Shown here: positions 44,308 to 53,561 of the stretch, one piece after another
How the letters are laid out: each line of letters begins with the position of its first letter
How positions within the stretch are numbered: position 1 is the first letter of the stretch
Source of the DNA: Westiellopsis prolifica IICB1
Lineage (GTDB): Bacteria; Cyanobacteriota; Cyanobacteriia; Cyanobacteriales; Nostocaceae
DNA: 58,669 nt
Assembly (NCBI RefSeq): GCF_004323185.1
Contig: NZ_NAPS01000001.1
Coordinates: 1,918,782-1,977,450, forward strand
Reading direction: 5' to 3'
Translations under genes and position numbers: made by a program
The notes under the pieces: generated by a model
Databases searched by the model: none
Seen by the model: the letters and a program-made list of their open reading frames with translations, nothing else
What the model was told of the DNA's origin: nothing

Positions 44308-44913
44308 ATGATGAGCGATCGCGACTACACCTTAATCATCGATAAAAGTGGTAGCATGTCAACTCCGGATCAAGTCGGTGGTAGAAGTCGATGGGAAATT
44401 GCTCAAGAATCTACCCTCGCTTTAGCACGTAAATGTGAACAATTTGACCCAGATGGTATTACTGTTTACCTATTTTCTGGGAGATTTAAACGCTACGACG
44501 ATGTTACCTCCGCTAAGGTAGCACAGATATTTTTGGAAAATGACCCATCTGGTACAACAAATTTAGCAGGTGTACTTCAAGACGCAACCAATAATTACTT
44601 TCAACGCAAAGCAGCAGGAAAAACTAAAGCCAATGGTGAAACAATCTTAGTGATCACGGATGGTGAACCAGACGATCGCAAAGCCGTATTTGAAGTTATC
44701 ATCAGTGCAACTCGCCAGATGGAACGCGATGAAGAACTAGGAATTTCCATCATTCAAGTGGGTAATGACGCGCAAGCAACTAAATTTTTGAAAGCTTTAG
44801 ATGATCAAATGCAAAGTGTCGGTGCAAAATTTGATATTTGCGACACAATCACCCTTGATGACATGGAAGATATGAGCCTTGCAGATGTTTTAATGAATGC
44901 AGTAACTGATTAA
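44308..44913 (+). CDS. von Willebrand factor A domain protein, copy 1
   Basis: The 201-residue protein is almost entirely one VWA domain. The metal-ion-dependent adhesion site is intact: DKSGS (DxSxS) near residue 12, a Thr in SGTTNLAG, and the Asp in VITDGEPDD. VWA proteins of this small cytosolic type (TerY/YfbK-like) often sit in stress or chaperone-type modules, but there is no such partner here. The ATG at 44308 follows AAGGAA, and a second ATG directly follows it. The second VWA gene starts 86 bases after the stop and is very similar, so this is a recent tandem duplicate. Confidence 0.88.
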   Translation: MMSDRDYTLIIDKSGSMSTPDQVGGRSRWEIAQESTLALARKCEQFDPDGITVYLFSGRFKRYDDVTSAKVAQIFLENDPSGTTNLAGVLQDATNNYFQRKAAGKTKANGETILVITDGEPDDRKAVFEVIISATRQMERDEELGISIIQVGNDAQATKFLKALDDQMQSVGAKFDICDTITLDDMEDMSLADVLMNAVTD

Positions 44914-44999
44914 TTGGTTATTGGTCAAGAGTTAACACGCAACAAGCAATTATCAAGTATTAATAATCAACCAATCATTGCTAATTGGAGAAGAAAACA

Positions 45000-45605
45000 A
45001 TGCTAGAAAATCGTGACTATACTCTAATTATTGATAAAAGTGGCAGTATGGCAACGCCGGATCAAAAAGGTGGTAGAAGTCGGTGGGTAACTGCACAAGA
45101 ATCTACTTTTGCTTTAGCAAGTAAGTGTGAACAATTCGATCCAGATGGTATTACTATTTATTTATTTTCTGGTAGATTCAAACGCTATGAAAATGTGACA
45201 TCAAGTAAAGTTTCACAAATATTCCAAGAAAATGATCCCGCAGGAACTACTGATTTAGCAGCAGTGTTAAAACACGCTACTGATAATTATTTTGAACGTA
45301 AATCAGCAGGTCAAACTAAACCAAATGGTGAAACAATTTTAGTTGTCACAGATGGTGAGCCAGATGATCGCAAAGCAGTCATGAAAGTAATTATTGAAGC
45401 TTCTCGGCGTATGGATAGAGATGAAGAATTAGCTATTTCTTTTATTCAAGTTGGCAAAGATGCTCATGCAACCCGTTTTCTAAAAGTATTAGATGACGAA
45501 TTGCAAACTGCTGGTGCAAAGTTTGATATTTGCGATACCGTGACAATGGATGACATGGAAGACATGAGTTTATCTGAAGTTCTCCTGAATGCGATTAATG
45601 ATTAA
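45000..45605 (+). CDS. von Willebrand factor A domain protein, copy 2
   Basis: A 201-residue paralogue of the preceding protein with the same intact MIDAS residues (DKSGS, GTTDLA, VVTDGEPDD). By eye about 70 percent of positions agree. The ATG at 45000 is preferred over the upstream TTG at 44985 because GGAG lies 11-14 bases before it and the start matches copy 1. It is followed by a coiled-coil protein gene after 210 bases; all three point the same way and may be one transcription unit. Confidence 0.88.
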   Translation: MLENRDYTLIIDKSGSMATPDQKGGRSRWVTAQESTFALASKCEQFDPDGITIYLFSGRFKRYENVTSSKVSQIFQENDPAGTTDLAAVLKHATDNYFERKSAGQTKPNGETILVVTDGEPDDRKAVMKVIIEASRRMDRDEELAISFIQVGKDAHATRFLKVLDDELQTAGAKFDICDTVTMDDMEDMSLSEVLLNAIND

Positions 45606-45815
45606 GTAGTTAGACAAAATTACATTTATTCGTGAAGGTTAGGGAATTATTAATAGCTTGAATAATGTGTAATTAATTTTGTAATGCTACTTAACTACCC
45701 AATCTTTCAAAATCACAAAATAAACCTCTACAAGTGAATCGCCACACTATTTTTTTACAGCAGATAACTAGAATAGTGAATATTTTGATATGCAGTAAAT
45801 CAGGAGTTAAATATC

Positions 45816-46214
45816 ATGGACTCTATTGATAAGCTGTTAGCTGAACTGCAAGCTGAATATCAGCAACAAAGCAATGAACAGCCCAAACAACAACCAAATA
45901 CAGCAACACCAAATATTCCTCAATCATCTTCAAAGTCAGCATCTTTAATAGATAAACTTTTAGAAGAAGTAAAGACTGATTTTGAAGAACAAGACCAAGC
46001 AGAAAAGTTAAGAATTCAGCAAGAATTAGAACAAGAAAAGATTAAGCAAGAACAAATTCAAGCCAAGCGAAGGGAAGCTTTGAAACAAAAAGCTGAAGAT
46101 TGGTTGGCTAAGTTAGATCCTTTCTCACCGGAGGGATTATGGTTTGAAAGATTCGCGGAAAGATATTCATCAAAATTAGAAGCAGCTATCGATTATTTAC
46201 AAGCTAACGAGTAG
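45816..46214 (+). CDS. Coiled-coil protein with a repeated IDKLL motif
   Basis: A 132-residue, Gln/Glu/Lys-rich protein of unknown family. The motif IDKLLAELQAEYQQQ near the N-terminus recurs as IDKLLEEVKTDFEEQ about 40 residues later, so there is an internal repeat. A charged coiled coil (about residues 60-95) and a distinct end (FSPEGLWFERFAERYSSKLEAAIDYL) follow. The upstream ATG is clear. It follows two VWA genes on the same strand, which suggests a physical partner of the VWA proteins; that is inference only. Confidence 0.68.
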   Translation: MDSIDKLLAELQAEYQQQSNEQPKQQPNTATPNIPQSSSKSASLIDKLLEEVKTDFEEQDQAEKLRIQQELEQEKIKQEQIQAKRREALKQKAEDWLAKLDPFSPEGLWFERFAERYSSKLEAAIDYLQANE

Positions 46215-46239
46215 AGTTTAGAGTTAGTGGTGATATCGC

Positions 46240-46824
46240 CTATTCATTTTCGGTTGCTTCGGCTTCAAATTGAACTTGTCGGTACAAATCAGCGATCGCT
46301 ATTTCTACGTTAACCGATTCAAGTCGTAATTTATCGCTCAAATTATACTCCCATAATACCCATTGTCCCTGTTGATTGCGTCGAAAGACTTCCACACTCG
46401 GTTGTCCTATTTGTACTAAGACATATTCTTGCAAAGTTGGAGATTGACGATACGCAGCAAACTTTTTTCCTCGATCAGCTGCTTCTGTTGAAGGTGATAG
46501 CACTTCGATAATTAAGCAGGGAAATTGTATCAATTGTGGATCGCGATCGCGCTCGTCGCAAGTCACCACCACATCAGGATAAAAATACTTCAGCCCCGGT
46601 TCTACCTGCACCTTCACATCAACAATGTATACTTCCCAAAAGTGATTTGCTAGGGCATCATCTAGGAGTTTGAAGAAATTTCCAGAAACCCGATTATGGT
46701 TACGTGTCCCACCACTCATTGCTATAACTTCGCCATCCCAATATTCGTAGCGTTGTTCTTGGGTGGATTCCCAAATCAGATATTCTTCTGCGCTCAGTAA
46801 AATGCGATCAGGTAAAGCAACCAT
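46240..46824 (-). CDS. Uma2-family (DUF820) restriction-endonuclease-like protein, second copy
   Basis: A 194-residue PD-(D/E)xK-type protein. LSAEEYLIWESTQEQRYEYWDGEVIAMSGGT, the LKYFYPDVVVTCDERD stretch (Asp) and LIIEVLSPSTEA (Glu in the ExLSP motif) are the family marks. Function is unknown. It is more like the common cyanobacterial type than the copy at 29769. It converges with the coiled-coil gene. Confidence 0.9.
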   Translation of the reverse strand: MVALPDRILLSAEEYLIWESTQEQRYEYWDGEVIAMSGGTRNHNRVSGNFFKLLDDALANHFWEVYIVDVKVQVEPGLKYFYPDVVVTCDERDRDPQLIQFPCLIIEVLSPSTEAADRGKKFAAYRQSPTLQEYVLVQIGQPSVEVFRRNQQGQWVLWEYNLSDKLRLESVNVEIAIADLYRQVQFEAEATENE

Positions 46825-46899
46825 CGTTCAATCGAGCAAAGATTTTTTTCTAGTTTTCTAGCATAGCGAAAAAAAAGAAGCAATCAACTACCAAGACAA

Positions 46900-47238
46900 T
46901 TATTTATTGATTTTCTCGTAATATTGAACTGCCCAATCATGCATTGCATAGAGAATTGGTTGGAGACTTTCCCCTAGAGGTGTGAGTGAATATTCTACTT
47001 TTGGCGGAATTTGTGCATAAACTTGACGATGAATAATCCCATCTTCTTCCATTTCTCGCAGTTGCTGCGTTAGCATTTTTTGTGTAACTCCTGGTAAGGC
47101 TCTTTGCAATTCACCAAAACGCTTTATCCCCGTCATTAATTCTCTAATAATTAATACTTTCCAACGTCCACCGATGATATTCAGTGTAGTTTCTACTTCA
47201 CATGTCAGTCTGGTAGGATTTTCGGCTTCAGCTTTCAT
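46900..47238 (-). CDS. HxlR-family transcriptional regulator
   Basis: A 112-residue winged-helix regulator. The CEVETTLNIIGGRWKVLIIRELM start, GIKRFGELQRALPGVTQKMLTQQLREMEEDGII and VEYSLTPLGESL are classic for HxlR. The first Cys (Cys13), which can be redox-sensitive in some members, is present. It probably senses thiol or aldehyde stress, but this is family knowledge. It stands alone in orientation; a candidate target is not visible. No binding palindrome was identified upstream. Confidence 0.92.
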   Translation of the reverse strand: MKAEAENPTRLTCEVETTLNIIGGRWKVLIIRELMTGIKRFGELQRALPGVTQKMLTQQLREMEEDGIIHRQVYAQIPPKVEYSLTPLGESLQPILYAMHDWAVQYYEKINK

Positions 47239-47346
47239 AGTGGATTGGGGGTTAGGGAAGATGGGTTTTTATGCTTTATTATTTTACCTAAAGGTTGTTG
47301 CCCTGTAAGAAGCCCGGTTTCTTAAAGAAACTGGACTTCCGTGTTT

Positions 47347-47628
47347 TTATTTTGGACAAGCTGGTAAAGATTTGTCACCATAGTAGCAGTCAAAATGTTC
47401 TAATGCTTCCTGACTAGACTCAAAGTTGCTGCTAGTTGTATAAGCGTCTTCTTTACCGTAAGATTCCCGTTTCCAGATTTTAAGATAGTACCGTGTATTA
47501 TCTTGCCAGAGTTCGTAACTATAATCACCACCAGAACCGTTGCTTACTAAAGTATCAGCCTTTGCAACTGTGGATACACTTATGAGAGTCAAAGTCGTTA
47601 ATAAAGGCAATAAAAATTTTTTAACCAT
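47347..47628 (-). CDS. Small secreted protein
   Basis: A 93-residue protein with a Sec signal peptide: a KK-containing start, a hydrophobic core LLPLLTTLTLISVST and a cleavage site near AKA. The mature ~70 residues are rich in Tyr and Ser with two Cys (CYYGDKSLPAC) that could form a disulfide. I recognise no family. It may be periplasmic or extracellular. The gene stands alone. Confidence 0.65.
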   Translation of the reverse strand: MVKKFLLPLLTTLTLISVSTVAKADTLVSNGSGGDYSYELWQDNTRYYLKIWKRESYGKEDAYTTSSNFESSQEALEHFDCYYGDKSLPACPK

Positions 47629-48105
47629 ATTTTAGATGCATGTAACTATTACATTCACATTGATAATTTATTTAGCAGCCAAAATGGTAAATTTATGCCT
47701 TTAATATGATAAATTTGGTTTAAAATTTTACAGATATTTTCGGTCTGAATTATGTATATATAAGTAAGTTGGCGCAAATAAACCTAATTATGTTTCAGAA
47801 TGTAAATTTAACAAAACCCTTGGGATTGCTTCGTTTCACTTCGTTCCACTCGCAATGACATACATTGAAATTTTCACGCCGATTTACTTACTGAAAATAG
47901 AACACTTAAAAATGTTTGTAGTGGTGTAAAGAACACCAACTACAAACAACCTGTAGCTTTGAATCAGAGAATGTAGTATGAGATTTTCACAGAAGTTTAA
48001 GTTTAAGAACTTTCCCTTCTATTTTTTATGGGCAAAACAAAATCGACTTATGCAGTTTTGCGATAGAAACAGAGAAGAATACACAAAGAGCAATGATCGC
48101 ATCTC
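47629..48105. other. Gap with a dispersed GATTGCTTCGTT repeat
   Basis: The 477 bases contain no gene. A copy of the TTGGGATTGCTTCGTTTCAC / ACTCGCAATGACATA word, common in cyanobacterial intergenic DNA, lies at about 47819-47864. The O-methyltransferase promoter must lie at the right end. Confidence 0.5.
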
Positions 48106-48774
48106 ATGAGTAATCACAATAAAATTCTTGGACTAGATAAATCTCTTTATGACTACTTGCTTTCAGTATCGTTGCGAGAGCCAGAAGTTTTAACTCAATT
48201 GCGCCAAGAGACGGCGCAGCAATCTATGGCTATTATGCAGATTGCACCTGATCAAGGACAGTTTTTAGCTTTGCTAGTCAAGTTAATTGGAGCTAAAAAA
48301 ACTTTAGATATTGGTGTATTTACTGGCTATAGTTCTTTAGTAGTAGCTTTGGCTTTACCAGCAGATGGTAAAGTTGTAGCCTGCGATATTGATGAAGAAT
48401 ATACAGCGATCGCTCGCCGTTACTGGCAAAAAGCAGGTGTAGCAGATAAAATTAGTTTGCACATCGCTCCAGCTTTAGAAACTTTAGAAAAATTAATCGC
48501 AGCCAAAGAAACTGAAACATTTGATTTTGCTTTTATTGACGCCGATAAAAGCAACTATGACAACTACTACGAACTAGCTTTGCAACTTGTGCGTCGGGGC
48601 GGACTGATTGCGATCGATAATGTTTTATGGTCAGGTCGAGTCGCAGATCCTCAAGAACAGGACAATAGAACTAACAAAATTCGGGCTTTTAATCAAAAAC
48701 TGCATCAAGACCAAAGAATCACACTCAGCATGATTGCGATCGCTGATGGTTTGACTTTAGCAATGAAAAATTAA
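48106..48774 (+). CDS. Class I SAM-dependent O-methyltransferase (CCoAOMT-like)
   Basis: A 222-residue enzyme. The SAM motif LDIGVFTGYSSLVVALALP and the IDADKSNYDNYYELALQLVRRGGLIAIDNVLWSG segment match the caffeoyl-CoA O-methyltransferase-like family, which needs a divalent metal (Asp and Asn ligands in DADKSNY and DNVLW). Cyanobacterial members methylate various catechols. The substrate here is unknown. A GGGGATA repeat block follows the stop, and a DHA2 exporter gene starts 120 bases later, so linkage to export of a methylated compound is possible but unproven. Confidence 0.9.
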   Translation: MSNHNKILGLDKSLYDYLLSVSLREPEVLTQLRQETAQQSMAIMQIAPDQGQFLALLVKLIGAKKTLDIGVFTGYSSLVVALALPADGKVVACDIDEEYTAIARRYWQKAGVADKISLHIAPALETLEKLIAAKETETFDFAFIDADKSNYDNYYELALQLVRRGGLIAIDNVLWSGRVADPQEQDNRTNKIRAFNQKLHQDQRITLSMIAIADGLTLAMKN

Positions 48775-48895
48775 AGAGGGAATAGGGGATAGGGGATAGG
48801 GGATAGGGGATAGGGAAGACTCTAAATTTAGCATCGACGATCATCCGAGAGAAAATGGAAAGAGGAGAACTTTCAAGCTTGTTGGTGGTAGTACC

Positions 48896-50365
48896 TTGAA
48901 TAGCGAACCAGTAGCTCAAAATATTTCTGATTCTAAGCGATCGCCATTTCAAATCTGGTTGGCTTTGTTAAGTGTAGGACTGGGCTTGACAATGTTTACG
49001 CTTGATAGTACCACAGTCAACATTGCTCTACCTACAATTACAAAGGCTTTTGATACTCACTTAGCTATTACCCAATGGGTGATTATCAGCTATCTAATTT
49101 TTTTTACGGCTCTGATTTTCACCGTTGCTCGTTTGGGTAATATACTTGGCAGACACAAATCATTCCAAGCTGGATTAATTTTGTTTACCATCAGTTCATT
49201 ACTGTGTGGGTTAGCACCTGGAATTGGCTGGTTGATTGGCTTTCGAGTCTTACAAGGATGCGGTGCTGCGCTCATTGTGGGATTAGGAATGACAATTATT
49301 ACTGACTTGTTTGCTCATACCTCGGAATATGGATTAGCTCTAAGTCTTGCTGCGGTGACGCTTTCTATCGGTTCTGTGTTAGGTTCAGCGATTGGTGGTT
49401 TACTGGTTACACTTGGTGATTGGCAGGCGATCTTTCTAATTAATCTTCCCATAGGAATGATTGCGATTTTATTATTCGCTTGGTGTGTTCCGTCTTCCCC
49501 AAATCCCCGTAGTCACCAAGAAAGCTTTGATGGACTGGGAGTAATTTTACTCGCGCTAGTGATGCTTAACTTAGGGTTGGCAATTAGTGAAGCACAAAAA
49601 CAAGGCTTTCACAGTGCGATCGCTCTGATTTTACTAATTATTGCCATCATCGGTTTAATTGTTTTAGTTTTGGTTGAATCTCGAACCAGACAACCAATAA
49701 TTGACTTGTCTTTATTTCACAACCGCACCCTCAGTATTAATCTCTTGACTATGGTAGTAGTTTACATAGTCATGGCATCTCGGTTATTAATCTACCCTTT
49801 TTTCTTAGAATTAGTTGTACAGTATCCAACCGAGCAAGTTGGAATGTTAATGATCACCTTACCAATCAGTAACGCCATAATTGCACCGATATCAAGACGT
49901 TTCGCTGATCGGTTTGGTAGTCATCGCTTGATTCCCATTGGTTTAATACTGTTAGCATCTGGATGTATGCTCGCTAGTACCTTTAGTACCCAGTTAACAC
50001 CCTTGGGTTACGTACTTAGAGATATGGTGATGGGTGCAGGTTTAGCGATGTGGCGATCGCCCAATAATGTCGCAACCATGAGTATTGCTCCCCAAGATAA
50101 AATTGGTATTGTTTCGGGGTTACTAAACGAATCATCTTTAGTTGGTCAAACTCTCGGAACTCCCTTAGCAGCAACTTTATTTGTCACATTTATTTTAAGT
50201 GTTGTCAATCTACCTCATACAACACCGCTTGGATCTGTACCACTCCCAGCATTAGTTTTTGCCATGCACAGGACATTTTTGATTTTGGCAATCTTCCTGG
50301 GAATTATGCTTGTTGTTAATATTGTGTTTCAAATTAAACAAAAATTTCTCAGCAATAATTCGTAA
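48896..50365 (+). CDS. MFS exporter, DHA2 family (14-TM type)
   Basis: A 489-residue major facilitator protein with about 14 predicted helices. The DSTTVNIALPTI start of helix 1 and ARLGNILGRHKSF (motif A-like) are typical of the EmrB/QacA group. The GFRVLQGCGAALIVGLG region (motif B) and the later GSVLGSAIGGLLVTLGDWQAIFLINLPIG stretch (motif C) are also present. It should export drugs or metabolites in exchange for protons. The TTG at 48896 is the best in-frame start, since no ATG precedes the first helix. It follows the O-methyltransferase gene on the same strand. Confidence 0.9.
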   Translation: MNSEPVAQNISDSKRSPFQIWLALLSVGLGLTMFTLDSTTVNIALPTITKAFDTHLAITQWVIISYLIFFTALIFTVARLGNILGRHKSFQAGLILFTISSLLCGLAPGIGWLIGFRVLQGCGAALIVGLGMTIITDLFAHTSEYGLALSLAAVTLSIGSVLGSAIGGLLVTLGDWQAIFLINLPIGMIAILLFAWCVPSSPNPRSHQESFDGLGVILLALVMLNLGLAISEAQKQGFHSAIALILLIIAIIGLIVLVLVESRTRQPIIDLSLFHNRTLSINLLTMVVVYIVMASRLLIYPFFLELVVQYPTEQVGMLMITLPISNAIIAPISRRFADRFGSHRLIPIGLILLASGCMLASTFSTQLTPLGYVLRDMVMGAGLAMWRSPNNVATMSIAPQDKIGIVSGLLNESSLVGQTLGTPLAATLFVTFILSVVNLPHTTPLGSVPLPALVFAMHRTFLILAIFLGIMLVVNIVFQIKQKFLSNNS

Positions 50366-50574
50366 ACATGATTTCTTCGCATAAGTAGCCGTATTAACGT
50401 GAAATGTGATTACCAGTACTAACCCTTTCAAGGTGGGTAAAAATCTTCACAAAAATACCGATTTTTGGTCTTTTCACCTTGGTGTCTTGGTGTCTTGGTG
50501 TTTCAAAAGTCGATTTTTTAACCACCAAGACACAAAGACACAAAGAAAAGTATGTCAATTCATGCAAGAGATCT

Positions 50575-50750
50575 AATGTATTGACTTACATTGTTAATGT
50601 ATCGACTTACATTGCTAATGTATCGCCCTACATTGTTAATGTATCGCCCTACATTGTTAATGTATCGACTTACATTGTTAATGTATCGGCTTACATTGTT
50701 AATGTATCGACTTACATTGTTAATGTATCGGCTTACATTGTTAATGTAAG
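50575..50750. repeat. Array of eight 21-bp units each with TACATTGTTAATGTA palindrome
   Basis: TACATT-N3-AATGTA palindromes start at 50587, 50608, 50629, 50650, 50671, 50692, 50713 and 50734, so the period is exactly 21 bases. A leading half-site AATGTA lies at 50575, and the last unit extends to a 19-base palindrome (CTTACATTGTTAATGTAAG). The 6-base spacers are ATCGAC, ATCGGC or ATCGCC, and one centre reads GCT. The array lies about 230 bases upstream of the glgP start. It is a candidate multi-site protein-binding array or an iteron-like repeat. Confidence 0.9.
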
Positions 50751-50909
50751 CTAAAACACATCTAATTTGTACATTTTAGAATTTTAATAAAAATCATCAA
50801 ACCCTTTGGAGTCTTACTCTACATTCTGTTGTGTCTGGAGCGGTTTAACCAATCTTTCCATCAAACATTACCATCCGTTAACAATAGGAACGTAGGTTTA
50901 ATTTATAGT

Positions 50910-50966
50910 GAATCCCCGATCCCCGATCCCCGATCCCCAATCCCCGATCCCCAATCCCCGATCCCC
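50910..50966. repeat. CCCCGAT heptamers in the glgP leader
   Basis: About eight CCCCGAT/CCCCAAT heptamers end ten bases before the glgP ATG, leaving no purine-rich ribosome-binding site. They translate as (SPIPDPR)n in an upstream frame, which is not part of the enzyme. Confidence 0.85.
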
Positions 50967-50975
50967 TATTTTCTT

Positions 50976-53507
50976 ATGACTGCAATTGATCCCAACAAAA
51001 TAGCGACTTTACAAATAGAAGACGATCGCACAGGTTTAAATATTGAAACCCTGCGGCGAGCGATGGCGGATAATCTTTTCTATATTCAGGGTAAGTATCC
51101 TGAGATTGCTACAAAAAATGATTTTTACATGGCGCTGGCTTATACAGTGCGCGATCGCTTACTCAAACGCTGGATTAGTACAACAAAATCATATATTGAA
51201 AAAGATGTCAAGGTTGTTTGCTATCTCTCAGCTGAGTTTCTCATGGGGCCGCACCTAGCAAATAACTTAATTAATTTAGATATTTATGAGCAAGTACGCA
51301 AAGCAGTTGTAGAATCAGGATTGAATTTAGAAGAATTAATTGAGCAAGAAGAAGAGCCGGGTTTGGGTAATGGTGGTTTAGGTCGTCTTGCTGCTTGCTA
51401 CATGGATTCTCTCGCTTCCTTGGAAATTCCAGCAATTGGCTATGGTATTCGTTACGAATTTGGTATTTTTGACCAAGAAATTCGTGATGGTTGGCAAATT
51501 GAAATTACTGACAAATGGTTACAGTGGGGTAATCCCTGGGAAATTCCGCGTCCAGAATTAGCCTATGAAGTTAAATTGGGTGGTCGTACAGAATCTTACA
51601 CTGATTATCAAGGAAATTACCGAGTACGCTGGATTCCTGATCAAATAGTCAAAGGTATTGCTTACGATACACCGATACTAGGTTATAAAGTCAATACTAC
51701 TAATATCTTACGCCTGTGGAAAGCAGAAGCCCCCGAATCATTTGATTTTCAGTCATTTAATATCGGTGATTACTACGGTGCTGTTAATAAAAAAGTCGTT
51801 TCCGAAAACATTTCCAAAGTTCTCTATCCTAACGATGAACAAGTCCAAGGTAAACAACTGCGTTTAGAACAGCAATATTTCTTTGTTTCCTGTTCTCTCC
51901 AGAATATGATTCGCATTCATCTAGATCGTGCTGGTAAGAGTATGGAAAGCTTCCATGAATATTTTGCTGTTCAACTCAATGATACTCACCCTGCAATTGG
52001 TGTAGCAGAACTAATGCGGTTGTTATTGGATGAACATGAATTTGGTTGGGAACAAGCTTGGGATATTACCCAAAAAACTTTTGGTTATACAAATCACACT
52101 TTACTACCGGAAGCTTTAGAAAAGTGGTCTATTAGCTTATTCGGTAAATTGCTACCTCGTCATTTGGAGATTATCTACGAAATAAATCACCGCTTTCTTG
52201 ATCAAGTGCGGTTACAAGATCCCTACGACCAAGGTAAAATTGCCAGACTATCGCTAATTGATGAAACAGGTGATAGATATGTGCGTATGGCTAACCTCGC
52301 ATGTGTTGGTAGTCATGCAATTAATGGTGTAGCAGCGTTACACACACAATTGTTAAAACAAACAGTTCTGCGAGATTTTTATCAATTGTGGCCAGAGAAA
52401 TTCAGCAATAAAACTAACGGAGTGACACCACGACGTTGGATAGTTTTAAGCAATCCCAGCTTGACTAGTTTAATTTCTAGTAAAATCGGTGATAACTGGA
52501 TTAAGGATCTTGAAGACCTCAGACAATTAGAAAGCTTTGTTGAAGATAGTAATTTCCGTCAACAATGGCGACAAATTAAGTTAGAAACTAAGCGTAATTT
52601 AGCAAAATATATTCAAAGGAAAACTGGTATTGTTGTTAATCCAGAATCACTGTTTGATATTCAAGTCAAGCGCATTCATGAGTATAAGCGTCAACATCTG
52701 AATGTACTGCACATCATTAGCTTGTATAACCGCATTAAGCATAATCCTGATGTTGAGATTACCCCGCGTACATTTATTTTTGGCGGGAAAGCTGCACCGG
52801 GTTATTATATGGCCAAGCTGATCATTAAATTGATCAACTCTGTAGCAGAGATTGTTAATGCTGACCCCCATGTACGCGATCGCATCAAAGTTGTCTTTTT
52901 ACCAGATTACAACGTAACTTTAGGTCAAAAAGTATACCCTGCTGCTGATTTGTCGGAGCAAATTTCCACTGCTGGATTAGAAGCTTCTGGTACTGGGAAT
53001 ATGAAGTTTTCGATGAATGGAGCGTTAACTATTGGTACTCTTGATGGAGCCAATGTTGAAATTCGTCAAGAAGTCGGCGAAGAAAATTTCTTCTTATTTG
53101 GACTACGAACACAAGAAGTTCAAGCACTCAAAGCCCAAGGCTACAATCCTTGGAATTATTATAATTCCAACCCCAAACTTAAAGAAGTCATAGATTTAAT
53201 TGCTTTCGGGATTTTCTCTCATGGTGATTTAAATCTGTTTCGTCCTCTACTCGATTCTCTACTCCACCACGATCCATTTTTACTACTTGCTGACTACCAA
53301 TCTTACATTGATTGTCAACAGCAAGTAAGTCAAGCCTATGGGAATCAAGATAATTGGACTCGGATGTCAATTTTGAATGTAGCTCGCATAGGCAAATTTT
53401 CCTCAGATCGCTCAATTCAAGACTATTGTCAGGACATTTGGCAAGCACAACAATTAACTATCGAATTAGAAGAGTACGTTCAGTCAAAAGCTAGTTTAAA
53501 AGTTTAA
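50976..53507 (+). CDS. glgP: Glycogen phosphorylase
   Basis: The 843-residue PLP enzyme releases glucose-1-phosphate from glycogen. The start at MTAIDPNKIATLQ is preferred to an upstream frame whose extra 49 residues are repeat-encoded and unlike homologues. Family marks are YLSAEFLMGPHL, EEEPGLGNGGLGRLAACYMDSLAS (active-site glycine region), VKRIHEYKRQ, and EASGTGNMKFSMNGALTIGTLDG, whose Lys binds PLP. The C-terminal end is complete. The array of palindromes and a heptamer repeat lie in its leader. A cyclic-nucleotide-binding-domain gene follows 54 bases later and may be co-transcribed. Confidence 0.97.
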   Translation: MTAIDPNKIATLQIEDDRTGLNIETLRRAMADNLFYIQGKYPEIATKNDFYMALAYTVRDRLLKRWISTTKSYIEKDVKVVCYLSAEFLMGPHLANNLINLDIYEQVRKAVVESGLNLEELIEQEEEPGLGNGGLGRLAACYMDSLASLEIPAIGYGIRYEFGIFDQEIRDGWQIEITDKWLQWGNPWEIPRPELAYEVKLGGRTESYTDYQGNYRVRWIPDQIVKGIAYDTPILGYKVNTTNILRLWKAEAPESFDFQSFNIGDYYGAVNKKVVSENISKVLYPNDEQVQGKQLRLEQQYFFVSCSLQNMIRIHLDRAGKSMESFHEYFAVQLNDTHPAIGVAELMRLLLDEHEFGWEQAWDITQKTFGYTNHTLLPEALEKWSISLFGKLLPRHLEIIYEINHRFLDQVRLQDPYDQGKIARLSLIDETGDRYVRMANLACVGSHAINGVAALHTQLLKQTVLRDFYQLWPEKFSNKTNGVTPRRWIVLSNPSLTSLISSKIGDNWIKDLEDLRQLESFVEDSNFRQQWRQIKLETKRNLAKYIQRKTGIVVNPESLFDIQVKRIHEYKRQHLNVLHIISLYNRIKHNPDVEITPRTFIFGGKAAPGYYMAKLIIKLINSVAEIVNADPHVRDRIKVVFLPDYNVTLGQKVYPAADLSEQISTAGLEASGTGNMKFSMNGALTIGTLDGANVEIRQEVGEENFFLFGLRTQEVQALKAQGYNPWNYYNSNPKLKEVIDLIAFGIFSHGDLNLFRPLLDSLLHHDPFLLLADYQSYIDCQQQVSQAYGNQDNWTRMSILNVARIGKFSSDRSIQDYCQDIWQAQQLTIELEEYVQSKASLKV

Positions 53508-53561
53508 CTTTCACAAAAATACTATATTTTGAAATGTGGTGTAGTTAAAAAATGCATATTT

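Noticed and set aside
50575-50750. CRISPR array
   Set aside because: The short palindromes are separated by only 6 nearly constant bases rather than unique spacers.
50479-50754. A 91-codon open frame spanning the palindrome array, with a seven-residue repeat (TYIVNVS type)
   Set aside because: The 21-base repeat simply stays open because 21 is a multiple of three. There is no ribosome-binding site, and the sequence is better explained as a palindromic DNA array.
50829-50975. Longer N-terminus of GlgP
   Set aside because: The extra residues are encoded by CCCCGAT heptamers and unlike glycogen phosphorylases; the conserved start is at 50976.
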